NCBI GenBank assembly: GCA_018676675.1
Contig: JABHEG010000155.1
Span: 1-37,375 of the forward strand
From: Lentisphaerota bacterium
GTDB taxonomy: Bacteria; Verrucomicrobiota; Lentisphaeria; Oligosphaerales; JABHEG01
Direction of reading: 5' to 3'
DNA length: 37,375 nt
Each line of letters begins with the position of its first letter. Position 1 is the stretch's first letter. Both the position numbers and the translations under genes were made by a program. The notes beneath the pieces are model-generated. The model saw only the letters and a program-made list of their open reading frames with translations, made no database searches and had not been told where the DNA came from. Below are positions 24,165 to 31,846 of this stretch, in pieces.

Positions 24165-27100
24165 TTAGTCCTCCTCGTATTCCGTGGCCTCGGCCCCTTC
24201 CTCTACTTGGACGGCATCGATGTAGAAGGTGAAGTCCTTCTTTGTGTCCCACGGCCAGATCTGGAGGAGCTGTTTGCCCTTGCGGCTCTTCGTCGGAGTA
24301 ACCGCAAACGAGTAGCGCTTCCACTCCTCGGTCAGGTCGCACTCTCCGAATCCCCCACCCCAGTACAGCCGAACTTTGACTCCCGGCGTGTCGGACCGCA
24401 GCCAGGCGCTGATGGTGTACTCTTTCCCGGGAGGCGCGTTCAGGCCGGTCGAGACGAGATAGGTCATGAACCGGTGGTCCTTGACCACTCGCAGGCACTG
24501 CTTGCCGTGGAACGGGTCCTTGTCGCTTAGGCCACACGCCTGCGGGGAAGGGATCATGTGGATTCTGAACGTGTCCCCGAACCAGTGGTCCGGCCAGCCT
24601 TCCATCCGGGCCTCTTCAAAGCTGGGATTGAGCATGAGATTCTTGCTCGGGGTCGGCGTCTCATGCACCTTCCCCACGGCAGCGACCGCTTCGCCGGATA
24701 GTGTGAGGTGAATGCGGACCGGTCCGTCCTCCGGCATCGACGTGCGCCGCATGCTGTAGGCGCGTACCCCCATGGGTCCAAGGGTGTCCGAGAAGGCGCC
24801 CTCGTTCACGGTGTAGGACGAGGAACCCCCGACGATGGCCTTGACCTTCGACCTGCGGGTGAGACACGAAAGCGCGAAGGAAACCGAGACTTGCTGGCGA
24901 TTCGGGTTGACCGCCAGCAACACCGGCTTGCCTTCCGGATCCGTCCGCAAGGAGACCCGCACCAGCGGGTACTCAGGATCCTCGGCCTTGCCTTGCTGTC
25001 CGACACCGCCCAGCCCGAAGGTGAAGCACGCGGTCTCCGGACTCCAGGTCACTTCCTGCTCCGGCTCGCGTGTCAGCAGGGCAGGGGCAAGGCGATGCAC
25101 CCCGGCGGAAATCTCTTTCTGCGTAGCCACGCTCTTCTCGTGCCGCCAGGGCTGAACGAAGTAGATGATGGATCGCGCGCCGTGAACCAACGCGAGGTAG
25201 GTCTGAGCTTTCTGTTCCTCCGGGGTCATGAATCCGCCACCGGAGTAGCCCGTTCCCCACAGGTCAAGCTGCGGCAAGGCCATGGTCGGCAGGTGGAGCT
25301 TGCGACTGTAGGAATCGAGCGCGCCCCAGTACCCGGACATACGCGCCAGGTCACTCGACCTCTTCATGACATACCAGTAGTTGTGCGCGCCCAACAGGTC
25401 CGTGATTCTGCCGGGCCAGGCCACCTGTGATTCGTGCACGTAGCGGGTCAACGACATGTACACGGGCCGATACGGGTCAGCCGCGCGAACGGCGTCATAC
25501 AGACCGCGCAAAGCCTTGTCTATCTTCAGTCCTGGCTGCGGTTCGTCAAAGTGGTAGTAACCGATGACAGCCGGGTGCGACCGCGTGAGGTCCAGGTTCG
25601 GCCCCATCGCGGAAACGGCCTTGAGTGCGTTGGGCACAAACTCCGGATTGCTGTAGGAGAGCTGTCGTCTCTCCGCTCCCTTGTTTTCGTACACCTTGCC
25701 GATGATCACATGCATACCGTATTCACGTATCAGGTCATACATCTGCCGCCGGACCTCGAGCGGGTTCTTTTCCCCGGCGTAGCGGCGCCACCCCAACTGA
25801 ACATTGAAACCCGCCTCACGGCATCGCTCCAGGTCGGCCCGGTAGAACTCCTCTGTTGCTCCTGCAATCGGGCCTCCGACGCCTCCTCCTACGCCGCCCA
25901 GAGGAAAGAACGGCTCACCATCCAGAAGCAGGCAGCGGTTGTACTGATCGATCTTGACCTCGTGGATCCCTTCGGGAGCAGGCACTCGCTTGACCAACTC
26001 AAGCGTCACGGCTCCGAGTTCCTGCTTTGCCTCGGTCATCATCTTCACTCGCACCGGGTAGGAACCCGGGGCAAGATCCCTGATCGGCAGACTCACGGTC
26101 ACGACTGAGCCGGCCACTGGTACGACGTCAGACCCCAGGACTTTGCCCGAGTCGTCACTCAATTCAGCCACCACCTCAAACCTGGCGGCGGACCACGCCG
26201 CCCGGTCCAGGAGGATCTCGGCATACAGCCGCGCTTCCCGCTCAGAGGTGTAGTAGTTTCGTCCCACGTACGCATCGACCGGCAGCAAGCGATCCATGCC
26301 GACTGCCGCCGTCTCCTGGAGGACCATGCCCGTTCCCTGTTCACGCATGACCACCCGGGCATCACGCGGGCCCGGAGTGGATACAGGAAGCCGCACCGTG
26401 ACGACCTTCTCCTCGCGCGCGTTGAGCTCCACGGTCACGGCCTTTTCTCTGGGCTTACCTGCACGCGGTACGTCCGTGACCACGAGCTCAACGCTGCCGG
26501 GCTGACGAGCCTTGTTCCGAAGGGGCACGCTGAGCCCGTACACATACGTCCCGTCTTCGATTGTGAACGGTGTGGCGGTAGCGATACCGAGCATGGGGCC
26601 AAACACACGCTTGACCTTGAATCCTGTCAGTCCCCGTATCGGCAGGAACGCAGCCGGATCATGGAATCCCTTAGGAGCTGGCGACATCGCCGCCAAAGTC
26701 GTCCATTCGACCGGACTTGTCGCATACCGCGACCGGCAGACATTGATCCGCCACGGTGCCTTGCCGGCACGGTCGTGTAGCACGCCAAGGGGCAGGGCCA
26801 GCTCCGCAGACCAGCCCGTGGCCGAGTCAAGATGAGGATCCGTTCGCGCCGCGCTGCGCCAGGACATGTCCCAGGACCGGGTGCGTTCCTTCCCCTTGCA
26901 CCACTGGTCGCGTTGCACGTTGTTGGCGGTCAACGTCAGGTGTGCATATTCCTTGCCGTCGTGGCCCGGATCGAGAAAGACTTCAACGCAGTCGTCCCCG
27001 GCCCCAGCATCACGCACCGTGCCGACCCGCTTCATGCCGATGCAGGACGGCTCGTCACACCGGAGCGCCATGTACAGCCAAGCGTCGTCGCGACATACCC

Positions 27101-27347
27101 ACACCGTGGTCTGTGCGCCCACCTGCCGCTCCGTGCCGAGCAACGTGAACCCAGTAACCGTCGTGGCACCGGCCCAAGCTGCATCGGTCAGCTCAGCATC
27201 AATCCGCGGCGCCTCAGCGCAGACAGGCGCCGTCAATTCCCTCGTTTGGGCAAAGACTGTCCCAATCATCCCGAACAAGATCGCCAACATCCATCGCTGC
27301 GATGAGGGGCGCGAGCTCTGGAGCGCCCCTCTCGACCGACTGGTCAT
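24165..27347 (-). CDS. Secreted CBM9-like / TIM-barrel / CBM4-9 glycosidase-like protein
   Basis: The product is 1060 residues from the start chosen here. A basic n-region (MTSRSRGALQ...) leads to the hydrophobic core MLAILFGMIGTVFAQ, a signal peptide; an internal ATG at 27290 is an alternative, and neither has a strong ribosome binding site. The open frame runs a further 240 codons upstream, but that part is repeat-derived and was rejected. Residues about 40-210 resemble a CBM9/DOMON-like domain (APRIDAELTDAAWAGATTV; DDCVEVFLDPGHDGKEYAHL). Beta sandwiches follow, then a TIM-barrel-like region at about 450-760 with HPAVIGYYHFDEPQPG (D601, E602) as the likely strand-4 acid. A C-terminal CBM4/9-like domain (KNLMLNPSFEEARMEGWPDHW) ends in an acidic tail. 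It is probably a glycosidase of unassigned family. The esterase and CapA genes follow it. Confidence 0.82.
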   Translation of the reverse strand: MTSRSRGALQSSRPSSQRWMLAILFGMIGTVFAQTRELTAPVCAEAPRIDAELTDAAWAGATTVTGFTLLGTERQVGAQTTVWVCRDDAWLYMALRCDEPSCIGMKRVGTVRDAGAGDDCVEVFLDPGHDGKEYAHLTLTANNVQRDQWCKGKERTRSWDMSWRSAARTDPHLDSATGWSAELALPLGVLHDRAGKAPWRINVCRSRYATSPVEWTTLAAMSPAPKGFHDPAAFLPIRGLTGFKVKRVFGPMLGIATATPFTIEDGTYVYGLSVPLRNKARQPGSVELVVTDVPRAGKPREKAVTVELNAREEKVVTVRLPVSTPGPRDARVVMREQGTGMVLQETAAVGMDRLLPVDAYVGRNYYTSEREARLYAEILLDRAAWSAARFEVVAELSDDSGKVLGSDVVPVAGSVVTVSLPIRDLAPGSYPVRVKMMTEAKQELGAVTLELVKRVPAPEGIHEVKIDQYNRCLLLDGEPFFPLGGVGGGVGGPIAGATEEFYRADLERCREAGFNVQLGWRRYAGEKNPLEVRRQMYDLIREYGMHVIIGKVYENKGAERRQLSYSNPEFVPNALKAVSAMGPNLDLTRSHPAVIGYYHFDEPQPGLKIDKALRGLYDAVRAADPYRPVYMSLTRYVHESQVAWPGRITDLLGAHNYWYVMKRSSDLARMSGYWGALDSYSRKLHLPTMALPQLDLWGTGYSGGGFMTPEEQKAQTYLALVHGARSIIYFVQPWRHEKSVATQKEISAGVHRLAPALLTREPEQEVTWSPETACFTFGLGGVGQQGKAEDPEYPLVRVSLRTDPEGKPVLLAVNPNRQQVSVSFALSCLTRRSKVKAIVGGSSSYTVNEGAFSDTLGPMGVRAYSMRRTSMPEDGPVRIHLTLSGEAVAAVGKVHETPTPSKNLMLNPSFEEARMEGWPDHWFGDTFRIHMIPSPQACGLSDKDPFHGKQCLRVVKDHRFMTYLVSTGLNAPPGKEYTISAWLRSDTPGVKVRLYWGGGFGECDLTEEWKRYSFAVTPTKSRKGKQLLQIWPWDTKKDFTFYIDAVQVEEGAEATEYEED

Positions 27348-27858
27348 CCAACCATTTCTGCCGGAATGTGTTTCACCACTCGCTTCGCTAGAGAACTCGG
27401 AGACACCGAGCACGACAGCCGGAGGAGGTCGTCGGATTCCGCATCCGGCTTGCAGCCGAACGCGAACTCCGCCAATGTTCTTCCTCTTTGGAGGGCACGG
27501 AGCAACAAGGCTTCTCTCTCGTGCTCTCCAAACCAAGAGCGATGGGGCGAATTCGTGCTGCCGTTTCGGCGGCGGCGCGTATACGCCACATCTCCATGGT
27601 TCTCTCCCCTCCGTGCCTCCGTGTCTCCCGTGGTTCAATTTCGGGTTCCCGTGCCGGTCTGTTTCATCTGGACAACGCATCGTCCTCTCCTCCGAGCTCG
27701 CCGTGCCCTGATCTTGGCTCAGATTTCTTGCCTCCATCCCAGCCGCCGCTATCTTCTTCCCGTCGCCGGAAAGGAAAGTCCTGTCCTTTATCCTTACCCT
27801 TTCTCCCCGTCGCCGGAAAGGGAATTCCTGTCCTTTTTCCATCATTAGACGTTGAGTG
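27348..27858. other. Repeat-bearing divergent intergenic region
   Basis: This is the 511-base gap between two outward-facing glycosidase-like genes. The middle (about 27594-27636) contains the motif CTCCGTGCCTCCGTGTCTCC followed by CGTGGTTCAAT. The complement, accacggagacacggaggcacgg, is a dispersed intergenic sequence type often seen in genomes of PVC and some other bacteria. The right part holds the 35-base direct repeat pair listed separately. Open frames crossing it are rich in Arg, Ser and Pro and have no protein-family character. No confident promoter was found. Confidence 0.5.
27759..27840. repeat. Pair of 35-base direct repeats
   Basis: Copy one (27759-27793) and copy two (27806-27840) match at 32 of 35 positions by direct comparison, giving a 47-base period. 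Both begin CCCGTCGCCGGAAAGG and end with TCCTGTCCTTT plus a short pyrimidine run. The purine-rich GGAAAGG and pyrimidine-rich CCTTT parts could pair weakly within each unit. They lie 19 bases before the ATG of the downstream gene, so they are in its leader. Confidence 0.8.
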
Positions 27859-30180
27859 ATGTCTGCACCACGCCACAAACTGACTGTAACAGCATTCGCG
27901 ATCGTGTCTGTCGCTGTGACCGTCCGGTCGGCCGAACTGGTGGCCATTCCCTTTGAGCAGTTGCTCGACCGCCCGTTTGTCCGGGTCGAGGGCGCACCAA
28001 ACTGCCACGGCCCCACCGGTTCCTGGCGCCGGGAAGCCGTTGCCGGGGCGAGCGGAGGCGCCGCCATCCGCTACACCGCACAAGGCGGCGCCTGGTCCAT
28101 TCAATGGTGGCCAACAGCACAGTCGTTGGCCACCGACATTACTTACACGTTCTACGCTCGAATTCGCATCGATAGGAACGCTGATGTCAATCAGGACCAG
28201 GACGTATTCGGAGGCGGCCTGTACAAATGGTACAGCGGACGTGAGACGCTGTTCTACAGGCCGCGGTTGACGGCGCGTCAGCTGCCTAACCGCGAGTGGG
28301 CCCTGGTACGCATCGGCACGTTCCACGTTACTCGAGCCGCAGATTGGTACCTGTTCTGTGGTCTCGTCAGCGGGAAGAAGCAGAACGCGGTGTCGACCAT
28401 GTGGTTCGACGCGTTCATCGCTGTCCCGGAAGTCACCGCAGCAACCAAACCGGCATTGCAGGCGCATGCGGACAGATACGCAAGTTGGGACGCCTGGTGC
28501 CACGACCTGCAGACCCGCGTGAACGCAAGCGCCCCCAGCTATAACCCGCGCCTGACTCAGGAGTTCGCCTATGGTGCGTATGTGCCGTACGAAAAGGTGC
28601 TGCAGATGTCGCAGTTCTTTGGCGAGACCCCAAACGAGCGCTGGCGGCGCCTGGTCGAGTGGATGGTGCGCCACTACATGGACACAGCGATTGTGACCAA
28701 CATCCCGGCCAAGCCGGACACCATGGCGGCGGTGGTCAAGGCAGCAGGCGAAAGCGGGTTGCGCCTGGCGCCGATCCTACGCGTGCCGGCGGAAGCCAAT
28801 GACCCGGCGGAAACGCGCCGACGACTCACGCCGTTCCTCGAGCAGTTCAAGGAGGATCCCAACGTTCTGACCTGGTACTTGTTCGACGAACCAAACCCGT
28901 CCTTCTTCCCCTCACTGATGGACGGCAAGCTGTATGTGGACAAGGTCACACCGCAACAGTCAGGCTTTTTCATTCTGAACCATACCCAAGCCATTGAGGC
29001 ATTCGGTCGACACATGCCCGTACTCGTCGTTGACCGCTACGAGATCAGCGACAAGTCGCGAAATCCCTGGAGCGTTCTGGACTGGGTGACGTACAGCCGT
29101 GAAACGTCCGGACGCCCGGTCTGGATGATGTTCCAGGCTGTCGGCAAGTACGGAAATGGGAGCGGACACCGCTGTCCCACGGAAGCCGAGTTCCGACTAA
29201 TGCATTACCTCACCCTCGCCGGTGGCGGCAGTGGCATCGTGCCGTATCTGCTGACGTCGCTACCCATTTACGTGCGTGAAGGACAGGCAACCGCGCATGA
29301 TGCAGACTTCTACATGGAGGAGTTCGAGTTCACCCACCCACTCCTGGGACGCTTGGCCCTGGAACTAGGCCGGGAGCTCACTCCTGTCGGCCGTGTCATG
29401 ATCGACGCCAAGCCCGTGCCGACAGCCCCTCTGGCGACCCCCTCCCGCTCCCTGAAAATTGCGGACGGCAGGACCGTTCCTGCCATAGCCGTGCAGCAAC
29501 TCGACAAAGACAACGCCTCGTTTTTCGTGGTCTACAATCAGGATACTGCTGCTGCCGCAACCGGCCGAATTCCATTCCCCCTCCAGGCTCAGAAACGTGA
29601 GCTCTACGACCTCGGCCAATTGACACAACTCAAACTCGAGAGTGACTCGCTCAGCGTGGACCTTCCCCCCGGGCACGGGCGTGTCCTGGCAGCCCTTCAA
29701 CCAGCGCAATGGCCGGACCTGCATGAGCGATTGCTCGCGGCACGGATAGATAAGGAAACCGCGATCACGGCACTGGACCTGACCCAAGCCCGACGTTGCG
29801 GACTCCGCATTGAGCCTGCCGCAGCAGCCCTGGGCGAGGCACAGCACGCCCAAGCCGGGACCAACCAGCGTCAGCAGGCACTGGACCGCTGCCGCTTGCT
29901 ACTCAAGACAGCTTGGCTCGAGGCGGACGGACAGGCGCGAGTGCTCCGGGATGCTGAGCACTGTAGAGCGCAACTGGGACAGATGAGTCACCATTGCTCA
30001 CACGATCCGAGCCTCAAGAACATGAAGGCGCGCCAGAACGCCGCCGCAGAAATGAAGGCCTTGGGAACTCGTTTTCTGCGGGCCTACAACGCGTTCCGTG
30101 CCGGCCAATGGCAGTCTGCCGCAAAGCCGCTGGCTAACCTCGCAGCAGAGCTGCAGACCAGAACGGATCCGAGCCGCTGA
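27859..30180 (+). CDS. Secreted TIM-barrel glycosidase-like protein with FDEP motif
   Basis: The product is 773 residues with the signal peptide MSAPRHKLTVTAFAIVSVAVTVRSA; an in-frame GTG lies directly before the ATG. Residues about 30-190 are a beta sandwich that may bind sugar (ITYTFYARIRIDRN, TMWFDAFIAVPE). A TIM-barrel-like region spans about 225-500, with DPNVLTWYLFDEPNPS carrying the candidate catalytic acids D343/E344, and RPVWMMFQAVGKYG and LAGGGSGIVPYLL as late strands. A small beta domain follows (FFVVYNQDTAAAATGRI), and the last 150 residues are predicted helical, rich in Ala, Gln and Arg. The exact glycosidase family is unassigned. The FDEP strand resembles that of the divergent neighbour (YYHFDEPQPG), suggesting related barrels. 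A decayed sulfatase follows one base after its stop. Confidence 0.8.
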   Translation: MSAPRHKLTVTAFAIVSVAVTVRSAELVAIPFEQLLDRPFVRVEGAPNCHGPTGSWRREAVAGASGGAAIRYTAQGGAWSIQWWPTAQSLATDITYTFYARIRIDRNADVNQDQDVFGGGLYKWYSGRETLFYRPRLTARQLPNREWALVRIGTFHVTRAADWYLFCGLVSGKKQNAVSTMWFDAFIAVPEVTAATKPALQAHADRYASWDAWCHDLQTRVNASAPSYNPRLTQEFAYGAYVPYEKVLQMSQFFGETPNERWRRLVEWMVRHYMDTAIVTNIPAKPDTMAAVVKAAGESGLRLAPILRVPAEANDPAETRRRLTPFLEQFKEDPNVLTWYLFDEPNPSFFPSLMDGKLYVDKVTPQQSGFFILNHTQAIEAFGRHMPVLVVDRYEISDKSRNPWSVLDWVTYSRETSGRPVWMMFQAVGKYGNGSGHRCPTEAEFRLMHYLTLAGGGSGIVPYLLTSLPIYVREGQATAHDADFYMEEFEFTHPLLGRLALELGRELTPVGRVMIDAKPVPTAPLATPSRSLKIADGRTVPAIAVQQLDKDNASFFVVYNQDTAAAATGRIPFPLQAQKRELYDLGQLTQLKLESDSLSVDLPPGHGRVLAALQPAQWPDLHERLLAARIDKETAITALDLTQARRCGLRIEPAAAALGEAQHAQAGTNQRQQALDRCRLLLKTAWLEADGQARVLRDAEHCRAQLGQMSHHCSHDPSLKNMKARQNAAAEMKALGTRFLRAYNAFRAGQWQSAAKPLANLAAELQTRTDPSR

Positions 30181-30181
30181 C

Positions 30182-30620
30182 ATGGAGGCCGTTCGGCAGG
30201 AGGCTCCCACAGCACGTGCTACTTCGATATTGACTGCCTTCGGCCGGACCATCTGGGGTGCTACGGATACGATCGGCCGACGTCGCCGACAATTGACCGG
30301 ATCGCCTCAGAGGGTCTCCGCTTCGAGAACTACTACTGCGCCAGCTCGCCATGCCTGCCGTCCCGCACCTGTACATCAGAACACACGATCGATGGAAATA
30401 TGACAACTGGGCGGATGAAGAGCTCTACGACATGACCAATGACGCGTATGAAGCCAGGGACCTTGTTGCGGATCGTCCGGACATTGCTGCTCACTGTCGG
30501 CAACTGATGGATGAATGGGTGTCTGAGCAGATGAAGAAACCGAATTGGAGTACAGATCCGCTCAACGAGGTCTTGCGAGAAAGAGGGATTAAGAAGGGAC
30601 ACCTTGTTGCCAGGAATTGA
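30182..30620 (+). pseudogene. Decayed sulfatase with internal deletion and frameshifts
   Basis: Three frames must be joined to see one protein. From the ATG at 30182 the first residues read MEAVRQEAPT. From about 30211 a second frame reads CYFDIDCLRPDHLGCYGYD, then PTIDRIASEGLRFENYYC and SSPCLPSRT. These give the sulfatase metal-binding N-terminus and a complete Cys-x-Pro-Ser-Arg formylglycine motif (Cys codon 30352-30354). At about 30366 the text jumps to a third frame reading HLYIRTHDRWKYDNW, ELYDMTNDAYEARDLVADRP and so on to the stop at 30620, the usual C-terminal end of this sulfatase type. Around 350 residues (about 1 kb) of the central domain are missing, estimated from normal family length. 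It cannot give a working enzyme. It starts one base after the stop of the preceding glycosidase-like gene, so it was probably co-transcribed with it. Confidence 0.85.
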
Positions 30621-30674
30621 GCAGCGCCGATCGGGTGTCCGGATGTCATCTGTCGATCTTCTGCGGTTGAATTG

Positions 30675-30705
30675 CCGGTTTCGTTGAACGCCGGGCGAGA
30701 ACCGG
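30675..30705 (+). promoter_or_regulatory. Possible leader hairpin ahead of the sigma factor gene
   Basis: CCGGTT (30675-30680) and AACCGG (30700-30705) are perfectly complementary across a 19-base loop. The right arm touches the GGGGA that serves as ribosome binding site for the ATG at 30718, so folding could mask translation initiation. A six-base stem may also occur by chance. Confidence 0.25.
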
Positions 30706-30717
30706 GGAATAGTAGAT

Positions 30718-31314
30718 ATGCCAAGGCCGACACCAAACGACACCGCCGCTCTGGTTCAGCAGGCGCAGCAGGGCAACTCCCGCGCGTTCGAGGAACTCGT
30801 GCAGCAGCTCGGTGATCGTTTGTGGCGTAGTGCACTGGTGATGTGCCGAGACGAGCATGCGGCGCGTGACCTGGTCCAGGAGAGCTGGTTGGAGGCGTGG
30901 AAAGGCCTCCACCGTTTTGATGGACGCTGTCAGTTTTCGACCTGGCTCTACGGAATCTTGCGGCATCGCAATCTCAAACGGATTCGCCGTACCGCCCGTA
31001 AACCCCTTCTGTTGCTGCCCGATCCAGATGATGGTCGCAAACCCGATCCCGGACAGCCGATGCCGAGCATGGACTTCGAACGGCAGGAAGCCCATGCAGT
31101 TCTGAAGGAGGCCCTCCGTGCCCTGCCAGAGCCGCAACGACAGGTTCTGGAGCTACGCTTTTTCGCCGATGCGACACTTGCGGACATCGCAGTTGCCCTG
31201 GACTGTCCCGAGGGCACGGTCAAGTCACGCCTGCACCACGGCCTGAGAAAACTGCGGAAAAGCTCCCAGTGTTTGAACCTGCGGGCTCCCCGCGGGGAAT
31301 CAGAGACGAGATGA
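30718..31314 (+). CDS. ECF-type RNA polymerase sigma factor
   Basis: The product is 198 residues. Region 2 covers about residues 10-78 and includes FEELVQQLGDRLWRSALVMC, the core-binding DLVQESWLEAWKGLHRFDGR and the -10 recognition helix FSTWLYGILRHRNLKRIRR. A Pro/Asp-rich linker follows. Region 4 covers about 120-180 (LRALPEPQRQVLELRFFAD, then the helix-turn-helix LADIAVALDCPEGTVKSRLHHGLRKLRK). There is no region 3, as expected for ECF sigma factors. The stop at 31312-31314 overlaps the ATG of the anti-sigma gene in an ATGA arrangement, so the two are translationally coupled. Such pairs respond to a signal relayed through the membrane anti-sigma factor; the target promoter cannot be read from this window. 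Confidence 0.95.
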   Translation: MPRPTPNDTAALVQQAQQGNSRAFEELVQQLGDRLWRSALVMCRDEHAARDLVQESWLEAWKGLHRFDGRCQFSTWLYGILRHRNLKRIRRTARKPLLLLPDPDDGRKPDPGQPMPSMDFERQEAHAVLKEALRALPEPQRQVLELRFFADATLADIAVALDCPEGTVKSRLHHGLRKLRKSSQCLNLRAPRGESETR

Positions 31315-31832
31315 TGAACAAGACATGCGACAACTTCGAGGAGCTTATCGACCTGAAGGCGGCAGGTTGGCTTTCGCCCGAGGAAGCGACGGCTCTCGAT
31401 CAGCATCTGGAGTCCTGTCCAGCTTGCCGAGCTCAAGCTGACCTCGCGGAGTCCGCAGCCGGCGTACTGGCCGCATTACCGGCCCCCGCCGCTCCCGTCA
31501 TCGACGTTGCATCCTTCCCGTCGCCTACACCGACAAAGCCCTGGAAATGGTTGCTCATTCCAGCCGCGGCGGCGTGCCTCACACTCGTCTTGTGGGTGCG
31601 TCTACTGGACGTCTCGGCTCCCTCGGTCGTTGGTAGAGACCCCGTACCTGTTGCGCCACGTGAGAGCCATGCTGTCCGCGCTCTCTCGGAGGCCCCGCCA
31701 ACGCTAGCGACCTACCACCAGGCCCTCTCACTTCCCCTTGACGACCTGGACCGCGTGCTCGAAGCACATGACCGCCAGATCATGCTCTATGAACCCGGGC
31801 TGACTTTGCTGGCCAGCCACCAGACCCTATGA
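31311..31832 (+). CDS. Membrane-anchored zinc-binding anti-sigma factor
   Basis: The product is 173 residues. The N-terminal cytoplasmic part has a complete ZAS zinc motif, C6-x25-H32-x3-C36-x2-C39 (TCDNFEELIDL, then DQHLESCPACRA). A Pro-rich linker leads to one transmembrane helix at about 80-98 (WLLIPAAAACLTLVLWVRLL), followed by about 75 extracytoplasmic residues without a recognised domain. It should hold the upstream ECF sigma factor inactive at the membrane. The ATG at 31311 overlaps the sigma stop; a second ATG at 31314 is equally possible. The next gene starts 11 bases after its stop, or overlaps it by 4 bases if an upstream ATG is used. Confidence 0.92.
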   Translation: MMNKTCDNFEELIDLKAAGWLSPEEATALDQHLESCPACRAQADLAESAAGVLAALPAPAAPVIDVASFPSPTPTKPWKWLLIPAAAACLTLVLWVRLLDVSAPSVVGRDPVPVAPRESHAVRALSEAPPTLATYHQALSLPLDDLDRVLEAHDRQIMLYEPGLTLLASHQTL

Positions 31833-31846
31833 GGAATCACCCCATG
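31831..31846 (+). promoter_or_regulatory. Ribosome binding site deciding the third operon gene's start
   Basis: GAGGAA at 31831-31836 is 7 bases before ATG at 31844, which begins a good signal peptide. An ATG at 31829 overlaps the anti-sigma stop by four bases (ATGA) and would add five residues; it has no ribosome binding site of its own. Confidence 0.55.

Noticed and set aside
27348..28067. N-terminal extension of the CBM9/TIM-barrel gene to 28067
   Set aside because: The extra 240 codons cross dispersed-repeat sequence and overlap the divergent gene; a signal peptide marks the real start near 27347.
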